Origin: Flavobacteriales bacterium
GTDB lineage: Bacteria > Bacteroidota > Bacteroidia > CAIKAF01
NCBI GenBank assembly: GCA_022402535.1
Contig: JAKRSD010000017.1
Span: 124,001 to 188,000 of the forward strand
Reading direction: 5' to 3'
DNA length: 64,000 nucleotides
Part shown: one piece after another, positions 1 to 8,386 of the stretch
Layout: every line of letters begins with the position of its first letter
Position numbering within the stretch: the first letter of the stretch is position 1
The notes under the pieces: generated by a model
Seen by the model: the letters and a program-made list of their open reading frames with translations, nothing else
The model's database searches: none
What the model was told of the DNA's origin: nothing
Translations under genes and position numbers: made by a program

Positions 1-887
1 GCTCCTTCCAGTTTTTTTAACGGAGTAAACGAAAGCAGAATACCCAACGTGGAAACTGTTAAGATAACCCAGAAAAAAGAAGAGGAAAGACTGAAACGGT
101 CTAACTCGGGCCAGTTTGTTTTAAAATAGGGCCCTAAAAAATTACCTGCAGCATGTGATACCGCCACGGAAAAAAAGGCTGCTGCTGCCATTTTCATAAT
201 ATCGGTTACGGAAGCAATCCTGGAAGTACTGATTTGAATTTCCTGCATACGCTTTTTCACCAAATCCAAAGCGGTTGTATCCGCTTTCAAAAATCGGTTC
301 ACCCCTTCATTCCGGCTGGCAAAAAACAATAGACCGGCCATAAGCAGATTAGCCATAATCACATCCACGGCAATCATGATAGAAAATAAATCCGCCGAAG
401 GGCCGAATATATCCCGCATAGCTACCTGATTGGCCCCTCCGCCTATCCAACTGCCGGCGATAGCAGCCATGCCCCGCCAAACTTCCTCGGCGCCCACCCC
501 CTGAAAAGCGGATGGCTGTATGATTTTGCAGAGATAAAGCGAAATCGGTCCGCCTAATATTACGCCCAAAGTACCCGCAAAAAAGATGAGAAGGGCTTTC
601 CCTCCAAGTTTTCGCAGCGCCTGTATATCTAAACTGAGCGTAAGCAACACCAAAGAGGCAGGCAACAGATAAGAAGAGGCCATTTTAGGCAAAGCCGACT
701 GGCTTCCTGAAATAATTCCGGCAGAATTTAGTATCCCCGGAATGAAATAACAGAGAAAAAGAGGCGGAATGATTCCATAGAACATTTTCCAACCCTTTTT
801 TTCGGAAGAAGAGGTAGAAAATATAACACCCAAAATGAGCATTAACAACCCAAAAACAATCACATCATTCTTAATCAGACTGCTCAT
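1..887 (-). CDS. DUF819 family membrane protein (3' end cut off by window edge)
   Basis: I read this frame on the minus strand from an ATG at 885-887; it stays open to base 1, so about 295 residues are visible and the C-terminus lies outside the window. The product is a very hydrophobic polytopic inner-membrane protein. A stretch beginning SYLLPASLVLLTLSLDI, followed by a run rich in Gly and Pro (IFFAGTLGVILGGPISL) and GSWIGGGANQVA, resembles the DUF819 (YjcL-like) family, whose members are putative transporters of unknown substrate. It starts 27 nt after the thiL stop on the same strand, so the two may be cotranscribed. The family call rests on motif resemblance; the substrate cannot be inferred. 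Confidence 0.75.
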   Translation of the reverse strand, partial: MSSLIKNDVIVFGLLMLILGVIFSTSSSEKKGWKMFYGIIPPLFLCYFIPGILNSAGIISGSQSALPKMASSYLLPASLVLLTLSLDIQALRKLGGKALLIFFAGTLGVILGGPISLYLCKIIQPSAFQGVGAEEVWRGMAAIAGSWIGGGANQVAMRDIFGPSADLFSIMIAVDVIMANLLMAGLLFFASRNEGVNRFLKADTTALDLVKKRMQEIQISTSRIASVTDIMKMAAAAFFSVAVSHAAGNFLGPYFKTNWPELDRFSLSSSFFWVILTVSTLGILLSFTPLKKLEG

Positions 888-914
888 AAATAAATCGTAA
901 ATTGAAAAAATAAA

Positions 915-1961
915 TTAAGCACCAAACGCATTCCAACCTTTGGATTCCAAATCGTGTTGAATCCCATCGCGGGTTTCCAGTTTCACTCCGTAACTTCTGT
1001 CTGTTATATAGCCAAGAAAAGAAATGCCTTTTACATCTTTTATTTTTTCATAATCGGATGGTTTCAGTGTAAACAGCAGTTCATAATCTTCGCCCCCGTT
1101 CAGGGCTGCCAGCGTGGGATTAATTTTCATTTCTTCCAGAAAAATGGCAGCCTGCGGATCTACCGGAATCCGTTCATCAAAAATACGGGCTCCACAATCA
1201 GATTCTTTACAAATATGATTGATTTCTGAAGCCAATCCGTCCGATACATCAATCATGGCGGTAGGTTTAATTCCCAAACGGGCAAATGTTTCCACCATAT
1301 CGGCCCGAGCTTCAGGTTTTAACTGACGCTCCAATATATAATCGTTCCCTGTAAGATCAGGCTGTACGGAAGCATTTTCCATAAAAATCCGCTTTTCCCT
1401 TTCAAGCAATTGCAAACCTGCATAAGCCGCCCCCAAATCACCCGTTACACAAACAATATCATTGGCCATCGCGCCCGAGCGGTAAACCAGTTCCGACTCT
1501 TCGGCATAACCCACGGCTGTAATGGAAATCATTAACCCCTGTGGAGCCGAAGACGTATCTCCTCCAACCATATCCACACCGTAGTGCGTGCATGCCGCAT
1601 AAATTCCTTCGTAAAGCTCATCAATCGCCTCAAGGGTATAACGGCTCGATACGGCCATACTCACCAGAATATGGGCAGGTTTAGCATTCATGGCAAAAAT
1701 ATCCGAAAGGTTCACCACCACAGATTTATAGCCCAAATGCCTGAGCGGAACATAGGAAATATCAAAGTGAATGCCTTCTACCAGACAATCCGTAGAAATC
1801 ACCGTTTTTTTACCTTTTGAGTCCAATACGGCTGCATCATCTCCAATAGCTTTTATCGTATTTGCTCCAGATGCAGGAGCTGTTTCACGTATTTTATTAA
1901 TGAGTCCAAACTCCCCTACTTCACTGAGCGGTGTTAATCCGCCATGATTTCCTGTATCCAT
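915..1961 (-). CDS. thiL: Thiamine-monophosphate kinase
   Basis: ThiL phosphorylates thiamine monophosphate to thiamine diphosphate with ATP in the cytoplasm, the last step of cofactor synthesis. The 348-residue product has the family's usual length and motifs: an N-terminal SEVGEFGLI segment, GDDAAV at about residues 40-45, STDCLVEGIHFD at 56-67, NLSDIFAMNAKP near 85-95, GGDTS at 133-137 and IDVSDGLASEI near 237. These are the acidic metal- and nucleotide-binding elements of the PurM/ThiL fold. No other thiamine gene is nearby. It is divergent from the suf operon across about 120 nt that hold the suf promoter and a palindrome, and the suf -33 element touches its start codon, so transcription in the two directions could interfere. 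Confidence 0.93.
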   Translation of the reverse strand: MDTGNHGGLTPLSEVGEFGLINKIRETAPASGANTIKAIGDDAAVLDSKGKKTVISTDCLVEGIHFDISYVPLRHLGYKSVVVNLSDIFAMNAKPAHILVSMAVSSRYTLEAIDELYEGIYAACTHYGVDMVGGDTSSAPQGLMISITAVGYAEESELVYRSGAMANDIVCVTGDLGAAYAGLQLLEREKRIFMENASVQPDLTGNDYILERQLKPEARADMVETFARLGIKPTAMIDVSDGLASEINHICKESDCGARIFDERIPVDPQAAIFLEEMKINPTLAALNGGEDYELLFTLKPSDYEKIKDVKGISFLGYITDRSYGVKLETRDGIQHDLESKGWNAFGA

Positions 1962-1994
1962 TTTTGCTGCTTTTAGTAAAGTTTCGTACCTTCG
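1961..1994 (+). promoter_or_regulatory. Predicted promoter of the suf operon
   Basis: TTTTTG at 1961-1966 is followed after exactly 20 nt by TACCTTCG at 1987-1994. This fits the Bacteroidota sigma-A pattern (TTTG, 19-21 nt, TAnnTTTG) with one mismatch in the -7 element. Transcription would start near 2000, about 80 nt before the first suf gene. Confidence 0.6.
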
Positions 1995-2003
1995 CCCTGC
2001 CTT

Positions 2004-2026
2004 TTATTTAGATTTATTCTAAATAA
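2004..2026. promoter_or_regulatory. 23-bp palindrome, candidate operator of the suf promoter
   Basis: The two 9-nt arms TTATTTAGA and TCTAAATAA are perfect inverted repeats around TTTAT. The site begins a few bases after the predicted suf transcription start, where a bound repressor would block initiation. Its A/T-rich TTTAGA...TCTAAA form resembles sites of metal- or peroxide-sensing regulators of the Fur/PerR type, but the cognate regulator is not in this window and its identity is inference. It also lies between thiL and suf and could act on both. Confidence 0.5.
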
Positions 2027-2081
2027 GAAAACAAAGGATGAAGTTAAACGTTAATTGAAGTCACAAACCTAATTAGAAATT

Positions 2082-2408
2082 ATGATTACGGTTACCGATA
2101 GGGCAAAAGAAAAGATAGCCCATTTAATATATGAAGAAGGAAAACCAACAGACAGCTTTGTGCGCGTGGGTGTTGAAGGAGGCGGATGTTCCGGACTTTC
2201 TTATCAATTAGTTTTTGATAATGAACTCAAGGAAGACGACCGCATTTTTGAAGATAAAGGCGTAAAGATTGTAGTAAGCAAAAAGAGTTTTTTATATCTG
2301 GTGGGAACCGAGTTAGATTTCTCCGACGGCTTGAACGGAAAAGGTTTTCAGTTTAATAATCCCAATGCTACCCGAACGTGTGGGTGCGGGGAAAGTTTTT
2401 CTATTTAA
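2082..2408 (+). CDS. sufA: HesB/IscA-type Fe-S cluster assembly scaffold/carrier (SufA-like)
   Basis: A-type carriers receive Fe-S clusters from the SufBCD scaffold and pass them to apoproteins. The 108-residue product has the three family cysteines: Cys36 in GGGCSGL, and Cys100 and Cys102 in a TCGCG motif near the C-terminus. It is the first gene of the suf operon and its stop is 6 nt before the sufB ATG, which supports the SufA assignment; by sequence alone it could equally be called IscA or ErpA. The ATG at 2082 is the natural start because MITVTDRAKEKI aligns with family N-termini. Confidence 0.9.
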   Translation: MITVTDRAKEKIAHLIYEEGKPTDSFVRVGVEGGGCSGLSYQLVFDNELKEDDRIFEDKGVKIVVSKKSFLYLVGTELDFSDGLNGKGFQFNNPNATRTCGCGESFSI

Positions 2409-2414
2409 TACATC

Positions 2415-3860
2415 ATGAGCGACAGCAATCAGATTATAGACGAAGCCGTTCAGTCGGAATATAAATACGGATTTTACACCGATCTGGAAACCGAGTCTGC
2501 CCCAAAAGGACTGACAGAAGATACAATCCGCTTTATCAGCGGAAAAAAGGAAGAACCGGAATGGATGCTCGACTGGCGTCTGAAAGCCTTCAAAAAATGG
2601 CAGGAAATGATTGAACCCGAATGGGCGCATGTTTCCTATCCCAAAATCGATTTTCAGGATATCATCTATTATTCCGCGCCCAAAAATGCACCTAAGTATA
2701 ACAGTTTGGATGAAGTAGATCCGGAAATTCTGGAAACCTTCAAAAAACTGGGCATCTCGCTCGAAGAGCAAAAAGTATTGGCCGGTGTAGCCGTAGATGC
2801 AGTAATTGACAGCGTTTCGGTAAAAACTACGTTCCGCGAAAAACTTTCAGAACTCGGCATCATTTTCTGCTCCATTAGCGAAGCATTGAAAGAACACCCC
2901 GAACTGGTCAAAAAATACATCGGTTCCGTGGTGCCTGTTACCGATAATTATTATGCCGCACTCAACTCAGCCGTTTTCAGCGACGGTTCCTTTGTATATA
3001 TTCCCAAGGGTGTGCGATGTCCCATGGAACTATCTACTTATTTCCGCATTAATGCGATAAATACCGGGCAGTTTGAACGTACACTGATAATTGCCGACGA
3101 AGGCAGCTATGTAAGTTATCTGGAAGGATGTACCGCTCCCATGCGCGATGAAAACCAATTGCATGCCGCCGTGGTGGAATTAGTAGCCATGACGGATGCC
3201 GAAATCAAATACAGCACCGTGCAAAACTGGTATCCCGGCGATAAAGAGGGCAAAGGCGGTATCTATAATTTCGTGACCAAACGCGGAATCTGTAAAGGAG
3301 AACGCAGTAAAATCAGCTGGACACAAGTTGAAACCGGTTCGGCCATCACCTGGAAATATCCTTCGGTGGTGTTGAAAGGCGATCATTCCATCGGTGAGTT
3401 TTACAGCGTAGCGCTCACCAATAATTATCAGCAGGCCGATACGGGAACCAAAATGATTCATTTGGGAAAAAACACCCGCAGCACGATTGTTTCCAAAGGC
3501 ATCAGTGCCGGAAAAAGCAATAACAGTTACCGCGGACTGGTAAAAATAGGCCGCGAAGCCGAAGGTGCCCGAAACTTCTCGCAATGCGACAGCCTGTTGA
3601 TTGGCTCCACCTGCGGAGCACATACGTTTCCGTATATCGAATGTGATCATCCGACGGGTATTGTGGAACATGAAGCCACCACATCCAAAATTGCCGAAGA
3701 CCAAATTTTTTATCTGAATCAACGCGGCATAAACACCGAAAAAGCGGTGGGCCTTATTGTGAATGGATACTGTAAAGAAGTGTTCAATCAATTACCCATG
3801 GAGTTTGCCGTGGAAGCCCAAAAACTGTTAAGCATTTCCTTAGAAGGAAGTGTGGGATAA
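2415..3860 (+). CDS. sufB: Fe-S cluster assembly scaffold SufB
   Basis: SufB is the core subunit of the SufBC2D complex, on which sulfur from SufS/SufE and iron are assembled into clusters in the cytoplasm. At 481 residues it is close to normal family length. Recognisable segments are [20 protein letters not shown] in the N-terminal half, [21 protein letters not shown] in the beta-helix core, and the highly conserved [13 protein letters not shown] near residue 400, followed by [10 protein letters not shown]. It is in the usual order after the A-type carrier, but the next gene is not sufC: a 507-nt stretch carrying a four-helix-bundle gene separates them. Confidence 0.96.
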   Translation: MSDSNQIIDEAVQSEYKYGFYTDLETESAPKGLTEDTIRFISGKKEEPEWMLDWRLKAFKKWQEMIEPEWAHVSYPKIDFQDIIYYSAPKNAPKYNSLDEVDPEILETFKKLGISLEEQKVLAGVAVDAVIDSVSVKTTFREKLSELGIIFCSISEALKEHPELVKKYIGSVVPVTDNYYAALNSAVFSDGSFVYIPKGVRCPMELSTYFRINAINTGQFERTLIIADEGSYVSYLEGCTAPMRDENQLHAAVVELVAMTDAEIKYSTVQNWYPGDKEGKGGIYNFVTKRGICKGERSKISWTQVETGSAITWKYPSVVLKGDHSIGEFYSVALTNNYQQADTGTKMIHLGKNTRSTIVSKGISAGKSNNSYRGLVKIGREAEGARNFSQCDSLLIGSTCGAHTFPYIECDHPTGIVEHEATTSKIAEDQIFYLNQRGINTEKAVGLIVNGYCKEVFNQLPMEFAVEAQKLLSISLEGSVG

Positions 3861-3871
3861 AATTGTTCGCT

Positions 3872-3900
3872 TGTTTTTATGTTTAATTGTTTTAATGTTC
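3872..3900 (+). repeat. Left inverted repeat of the four-helix-bundle insert
   Basis: This 29-nt sequence matches the reverse complement of 4316-4344 at 25 of 29 positions, including a perfect 14-nt block TGTTTTTATGTTTA. It lies 11 nt after the sufB stop. Confidence 0.65.
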
Positions 3901-3922
3901 AATAAAAAAATCAAATCGACAA

Positions 3923-4333
3923 ATGCCTACCATCAACAAGTTCGAGGATTTGGAAATATGGCAATTGGCCAGAGAATTGAACAAAACAATTTGGTTGTTA
4001 ACCATGAAACAAGAACTTAAAAATCATTTTCATTTAAACGAACAATTAAGGAAGGCAAGCATTTCCATTATGAACAATATTTCAGAGGGTTTTGACAGGG
4101 ATGGAAACAAAGAATTTATTCAATTTTTATCAATAGCAAAAGGAAGTGCAGGAGAAGTAAAAAATATGCTTTATGCTCTATCTGATATCGGGATGATTTC
4201 CCAATCCGAATTTGAGGGAACAAGCTCAGAGGTTGAAAAAATCAAAAATAAAATCGGTAAACTCATGAATTACCTGAAAGATTCTGAATTAAAAGGAAAA
4301 AAATTCAAAACATTCGAACACAAGAACAACTAA
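3923..4333 (+). CDS. Four-helix-bundle protein (23S rRNA intervening-sequence protein family)
   Basis: This 136-residue protein has the hallmarks of the small four-helix-bundle family first seen as the protein encoded in 23S rRNA intervening sequences: an N-terminal [14 protein letters not shown] helix, [19 protein letters not shown] in the middle and [20 protein letters not shown] after it. The fold is also that of the Avd accessory proteins of diversity-generating retroelements, but no reverse transcriptase or variable repeat is visible. The function is unknown. The last five codons lie inside the right inverted repeat, so the C-terminus EHKNN is specified by repeat sequence. It is in the same direction as suf and probably cotranscribed, but nothing suggests a role in Fe-S assembly. 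Confidence 0.85.
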   Translation: MPTINKFEDLEIWQLARELNKTIWLLTMKQELKNHFHLNEQLRKASISIMNNISEGFDRDGNKEFIQFLSIAKGSAGEVKNMLYALSDIGMISQSEFEGTSSEVEKIKNKIGKLMNYLKDSELKGKKFKTFEHKNN

Positions 4334-4369
4334 ACATAAAAACATTCAAACAGAAGAACAACCGAACAT
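4307..4369 (+). repeat. Two tandem 31-nt imperfect direct repeats running into the sufC start codon
   Basis: Units 4307-4337 and 4339-4369 share 27 of 31 bases (both begin AAAACATTC and contain GAAGAACAAC-like or CAAGAACAAC blocks). The second unit ends at the AT of the sufC ATG, so the sequence immediately upstream of sufC is entirely repeat-derived. Confidence 0.65.
4316..4344 (-). repeat. Right inverted repeat of the four-helix-bundle insert
   Basis: This is the inverted partner of 3872-3900 (25 of 29 matches). It overlaps the last five codons and the stop of the four-helix-bundle gene. Confidence 0.65.
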
Positions 4370-5120
4370 GTTAACAATAAAAAACCTCCACGCCAAAATC
4401 GGCGATAAAGAAATCCTGAAAGGCATAAATCTGGAAGTGAAGCCGGGCGAAATCCACGCCATTATGGGACCCAACGGTTCAGGAAAAAGTACCCTTTCGG
4501 CAGTATTGGCCGGCAAAGAAGAGTACGAAGTAACCGATGGTGAAGTGCTCTTCAACGGAAAAAACCTGTTGGATCTGGCTCCCGAAGAAAGAGCCGGTGA
4601 AGGAATATTTCTGGCATTTCAATATCCGGTTGAAATTCCCGGGGTGAGTATGACCAATTTCATGCGTACTGCCGTGAACGAAATACGCCAATACCGTGGA
4701 CAGGATGCCTTGGAAGCCAAAGATTTTTTGAAGCTGAGCAAAGAAAAACAGGCGTTGGTGGAGTTGGACAAAAAACTGGCGGGACGTTCGGTGAATGAAG
4801 GGTTTTCGGGCGGTGAAAAGAAACGCAACGAAATTTATCAGATGGCCATGCTCGAGCCCACACTTTCCGTGTTGGACGAAACCGATTCAGGCTTAGATAT
4901 TGACGCCCTTCGCATCGTGGCCGATGGCGTGAACAAACTGCGCAACGAAAACAATGCATACATTGTAATAACCCATTATCAAAGACTTTTAGACTATATC
5001 GTACCCGATTTTGTGCATGTATTATACAATGGAAAAATTGTAAAATCGGGCGATAAAAACCTTGCTCTGGAACTGGAAGAAAGAGGATACGACCACATAA
5101 AAGCCGAAGTGACTGCATAA
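4368..5120 (+). CDS. sufC: Fe-S cluster assembly ATPase SufC
   Basis: SufC is the ABC-type ATPase that drives conformational change of the SufBC2D scaffold. The 250-residue protein has Walker [10 protein letters not shown] at residues 34-42, a Q-loop FQYP near 84-87, the SufC signature FSGGEKKR at 146-153, Walker B LSVLDE at 166-171 and the H-loop histidine in VITHYQRL. The DETDSGLD variant of the D-loop region is typical of SufC. It starts immediately after the repeat sequence of the upstream insert, so its 5' region differs from the tight spacing elsewhere in the operon; 4 nt separate its stop from sufD. Confidence 0.97.
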   Translation: MLTIKNLHAKIGDKEILKGINLEVKPGEIHAIMGPNGSGKSTLSAVLAGKEEYEVTDGEVLFNGKNLLDLAPEERAGEGIFLAFQYPVEIPGVSMTNFMRTAVNEIRQYRGQDALEAKDFLKLSKEKQALVELDKKLAGRSVNEGFSGGEKKRNEIYQMAMLEPTLSVLDETDSGLDIDALRIVADGVNKLRNENNAYIVITHYQRLLDYIVPDFVHVLYNGKIVKSGDKNLALELEERGYDHIKAEVTA

Positions 5121-5124
5121 GATT

Positions 5125-6390
5125 ATGGAAAACACACTGGAAAAAACCGATATCTCACAACGCTTACTGGGCAAGGCTTTAGGCCAAAAGCCCGCGTTGC
5201 CTTTGTCGGAAAATACCATAGAAAAAGCACAATCGGTGCTCAAAAAATTCGGCATTCCCGAGGTGAAAAATGAGCGGTACAAATACGCCAACATCAAAAA
5301 CATTCTCAATAAAACAGTCTTAGAAACCGAAGGAATTTCAGCACGCGAAAACTATCCGATTGCCGACTCCCTTTCGGTGTTGAATGGAAAAAACATGTTG
5401 GTTACCGTTAACGGAAAAGTAGTAAAGCAGGAAATAAGCGAAGCTTTCCACATCGGTACCATACAGGATTATCTGGCTTATGAGCCTCAGATTTCCTTTG
5501 ATGAAGCAGATTCCATGCAGGCGCTGGCGTTGTTGACCGCGCAGGATGGTTTTCATCTGAAAATTGGCCGCGACACAACAGAACCACTTATCTGGCTCAA
5601 CATTACCGATACAAAAACGCCTTCGTACTACGCCACGGTAAACTGCATAGAATCGGCAGCCGGTTCAGCAGCAGAAATCATTGAAATTCGTATAGGCCGC
5701 AATGCCGCTTCGTTTACCAATCAATACACGCTGGTAAAAACGCATGAGCATGCCACGCTCAGAATGGCCGCCACCGATGAAAATCTGCACTCATTTTCGG
5801 GCGTATTTACCGTGCATGGTATTCAGAAAAAAGGCTCCACATTTTCGCACTCCATTTTAGGAACGGGAGCTTCGTTTATGCGTCAGAATATTTCTGCAGA
5901 ACACGAAGACGAAAACTGCCATACGGAACTGAACGGATTTTATGCCGTGGACGGTGAACGTCATGCTGATTTTCAAACCGTGGTAAAACATATGTTTCCG
6001 AATTGCACCAGCGACGAAATGTATAAAGGAATTGCGGCAGGAAAAGGAAAAGCCATATTCAACGGAAAAGTATATGTGGCAAGGGATGCACAAAAAACAA
6101 ATGCTTACCAGTCCAACAAAAATATTCTACTTTCCGACGAAGCTTTAATCCGTTCAAAACCTGAATTGGAAATCTATGCCGACGATGTAAAATGTTCGCA
6201 CGGTAGCACCACAGGACAAACCGACACTAAAAGTCTATTTTATCTTCGAAGCAGAGGGATCCGCGAAAAAGAAGCACAAAAAATGCTGATGCTGGCTTTT
6301 GCGGGTGATGTATTAGACCGAATTTCAAACGAGTCGCTTCGCGAATATTTTTCGTCGGTGGCCGAAAATAAACTCATGCAGTTGATATAA
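5125..6390 (+). CDS. sufD: Fe-S cluster assembly protein SufD
   Basis: SufD is the SufB paralogue that completes the SufBC2D scaffold and is needed for iron entry. The 421-residue product has the weakly conserved N-terminal helical region (LSENTIEKAQSVLKKFGIPE then NERYKYANI) and the conserved C-terminal segment YADDVKCSHGSTTGQTD around residues 350-367, followed by LFYLRSRGI. It sits between sufC and sufS, 4 nt after sufC and 14 nt before the sufS start. Only sequence features typical of the family are seen, with no truncation. Confidence 0.95.
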   Translation: MENTLEKTDISQRLLGKALGQKPALPLSENTIEKAQSVLKKFGIPEVKNERYKYANIKNILNKTVLETEGISARENYPIADSLSVLNGKNMLVTVNGKVVKQEISEAFHIGTIQDYLAYEPQISFDEADSMQALALLTAQDGFHLKIGRDTTEPLIWLNITDTKTPSYYATVNCIESAAGSAAEIIEIRIGRNAASFTNQYTLVKTHEHATLRMAATDENLHSFSGVFTVHGIQKKGSTFSHSILGTGASFMRQNISAEHEDENCHTELNGFYAVDGERHADFQTVVKHMFPNCTSDEMYKGIAAGKGKAIFNGKVYVARDAQKTNAYQSNKNILLSDEALIRSKPELEIYADDVKCSHGSTTGQTDTKSLFYLRSRGIREKEAQKMLMLAFAGDVLDRISNESLREYFSSVAENKLMQLI

Positions 6391-6404
6391 CAATCCCTTC
6401 CGAT

Positions 6405-7634
6405 TTGGAAAAAGTAAATGACATAACTACCCTTTGGAGAAAGCAGTTTCCCATACTTACCCAACAGGTAAACGGGAAACCTCTGGTGTATTTTGACAAT
6501 GCGGCCACTTCGCAAAAACCGCTCAGGGTAATTCAGTCGCTTAGTGATTACTACACCCGATACAACAGCAATGTGCACCGGGGGGTGCATACATTGAGTC
6601 AGATGGCTACCGATGCGTTTGAAGAAGCGCGGGAACTCACGGCATCTTTCATACATGCAGGCGAAAAAGAAGAAGTAATTTTTACCAAAGGAACCACAGA
6701 TTCCATCAATCTGGTGGCCCAATCATTTGGCGAGAAATTTTTACAAGCCGGAAAAGAAATCTGGATTTCGGCCATGGAGCATCATGCGAATATTGTTCCG
6801 TGGCAGATGATTTGCGAAAAGAAGGGCGCTAAACTCAAAGTGATTCCCATGAACCGCGAAGGCGTTCTGCTTACGGAAGAACTTTATCAAAACCTCTCCG
6901 AAAATATTGCGCTGATAGCCGTTACCCATGTTTCCAACTCCCTGGGAACCATAAATCCCGTGAAAGAAATTATTGCACGGGCACATACATTCGGTATTCC
7001 GGTATTGGTGGACGGAGCACAGGCTGTGCCACACATGTCCGTGAATGTGCAGGAGTTGGATTGTGATTTTTACTGTTTTTCCGCCCACAAAATGTATGGC
7101 CCCACCGGTATTGGGGTATTATACGGAAAACGCAAATGGCTGGAAGCCATGCCCCCCTATCAGGGAGGTGGCGATATGATTGAAACCGTAACGTTTGAAA
7201 AAACAGATTACAACGTAATCCCGTTTAAATTTGAAGCCGGCACGCCCCATATTGAAGGCGCCATAGGACTGGCGGAAGCCATTCGCTTTATACAGGAAAC
7301 GGGAATCGAAAATATTGAAAAACGCGAGCAGGAACTGTTGCACTATGCCATGGAAAAACTATCCGAAATAGAGGGCATCACCTATATCGGAACCGCTCCC
7401 GAAAAAGCGGCTGTTATCTCGTTTTTGATTGAAGGGGCACACCCCTATGATGTAGGATTTATTTTGGATAAACAGGGTATTGCCGTGCGCACGGGACATC
7501 ATTGCACACAGCCTGTGATGCAGTTTTTTGATATTCCCGGAACGGTTCGGGCATCTTTTGCGTTTTACAATACCGAAGAAGAAATAGGCCGTCTGGCAGA
7601 AGGCATTCAAAAAGCCAAAAACATGCTATTGTGA
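6405..7634 (+). CDS. sufS: Cysteine desulfurase SufS (group II)
   Basis: SufS is a PLP enzyme that removes sulfur from cysteine as a persulfide and hands it to SufE. The 409-residue protein has the PLP lysine Lys229 in SAHKMYGPTG, the nucleotide and substrate motif DNAATSQKP at 31-39, and catalytic Cys367 in RTGHHCTQP. The start is TTG at 6405: the only nearby ATG (6418) is out of frame, the next in-frame Met is far inside the domain, and MEKVNDITTLWRKQFPIL fits the usual family N-terminus. Its stop overlaps the sufE start (TGATG), which implies coupled translation. Confidence 0.96.
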   Translation: MEKVNDITTLWRKQFPILTQQVNGKPLVYFDNAATSQKPLRVIQSLSDYYTRYNSNVHRGVHTLSQMATDAFEEARELTASFIHAGEKEEVIFTKGTTDSINLVAQSFGEKFLQAGKEIWISAMEHHANIVPWQMICEKKGAKLKVIPMNREGVLLTEELYQNLSENIALIAVTHVSNSLGTINPVKEIIARAHTFGIPVLVDGAQAVPHMSVNVQELDCDFYCFSAHKMYGPTGIGVLYGKRKWLEAMPPYQGGGDMIETVTFEKTDYNVIPFKFEAGTPHIEGAIGLAEAIRFIQETGIENIEKREQELLHYAMEKLSEIEGITYIGTAPEKAAVISFLIEGAHPYDVGFILDKQGIAVRTGHHCTQPVMQFFDIPGTVRASFAFYNTEEEIGRLAEGIQKAKNMLL

Positions 7635-8056
7635 TGAAGATTGAAGAAATAGAAGACGAAATCCGCGAAGAGTTTGCCCTTTTCGACGACTGGGAAGACC
7701 GTTATAACTATATCATTGATATGGGAAAAGACCTTCCGTTGATAGATCCTGCCCTAAAAACAGACGACCGGCTGATAAAAGGCTGTCAGAGCCGGGTATG
7801 GCTCAGGGCCGAGCATCAGGATGGAAAAATTATGTACACGGCTGACAGTGATGCCATCATCACCAAAGGCATTATTTCTATGCTGATTCGCGTGCTTTCC
7901 GGTCAAAAACCCGAAGAGATTGTGCAGTCGCAGGTTACGTTTATAGACGATATCGGCCTGAAAGAGCACCTCTCGCCTACCCGATCCAACGGATTGGTGA
8001 GTATGATACAACACATGAAACATTACGCTTCCCAATACGCATCATTAAAATCGTAA
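7634..8056 (+). CDS. sufE: SufE-family cysteine desulfuration protein
   Basis: SufE takes the persulfide sulfur from SufS and relays it to SufB. The 140-residue product carries the acceptor Cys51 in the conserved loop LIKGCQSRVWL, and other family segments such as LPLIDPALKTDDR and ADSDAIITKGIISML. I place the start at the ATG at 7634, which overlaps the sufS stop by one base; a GTG just upstream would add one residue. Position after sufS matches its role as the SufS partner. Confidence 0.95.
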   Translation: MKIEEIEDEIREEFALFDDWEDRYNYIIDMGKDLPLIDPALKTDDRLIKGCQSRVWLRAEHQDGKIMYTADSDAIITKGIISMLIRVLSGQKPEEIVQSQVTFIDDIGLKEHLSPTRSNGLVSMIQHMKHYASQYASLKS

Positions 8057-8060
8057 CAAC

Positions 8061-8378
8061 ATGGCGGACGAAAAACAATTGCTGGAAGAAGAAATCATCA
8101 AGAGCATAAAAACCATTTATGATCCTGAAATTCCCGTGGATGTATTTGAGCTCGGACTTATTTACGAAATCACAATCAACGAAGACAATTCCGTAAAAAT
8201 ACTGATGACACTTACTTCGCCCAATTGCCCTTCGGCAGAAGAAATTCCGAGAGACATTCAGGAAAAAGTATCGGCTATTGAAGCCGTAAAAAGCGTGAAA
8301 GTAGAAATCACCTTTGACCCGCCCTGGGATAAAGATATGATGAGCGAAGAAGCCCAGCTTGAGCTTGGATTTATGTAA
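8061..8378 (+). CDS. sufT: SufT / MIP18-family Fe-S maturation protein
   Basis: This is a 105-residue, single-domain protein of the DUF59/MIP18 family. Members named SufT help mature Fe-S proteins in other bacteria. The family motif DPEIPVDVFELGLIY is at residues 21-35 and the conserved cysteine Cys56 lies in TSPNCPSAE. It is 4 nt after sufE and inside the operon, which supports an Fe-S role over the phenylacetate-degradation PaaD alternative; the exact step is not known from sequence. Confidence 0.85.
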   Translation: MADEKQLLEEEIIKSIKTIYDPEIPVDVFELGLIYEITINEDNSVKILMTLTSPNCPSAEEIPRDIQEKVSAIEAVKSVKVEITFDPPWDKDMMSEEAQLELGFM

Positions 8379-8386
8379 ACCCACGT

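Larger units (their letters stand above)
3872..4369 (+). mobile_element. Repeat-flanked insertion between sufB and sufC carrying a four-helix-bundle gene
   Basis: sufB and sufC are separated by 507 nt that hold one unrelated ORF, bounded by a left repeat (3872-3900) and an inverted right repeat (4316-4344), followed by a tandem copy that runs to the sufC ATG. Genes of this small family often occur as scattered inserts in Bacteroidota and inside 23S rRNA genes of other bacteria, so I read the unit as an inserted cassette. There is no transposase and no clear target-site duplication. Calling it mobile is inference. Confidence 0.4.

Noticed and set aside
2064-2071. Minus-strand TAGGTTTG as a thiL promoter
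   Set aside because: Exact -7 match, but its -33 position would lie in the sufA-like coding region and no TTTG is there; probably chance.
3180-3791. 203-codon minus-strand frame inside sufB
   Set aside because: Shadow of sufB: the sufB motifs are intact on the plus strand and this frame matches no family.
3923-4333. Avd-like accessory protein of a diversity-generating retroelement
   Set aside because: The fold is similar, but no reverse transcriptase, template repeat or variable repeat was seen in the window.
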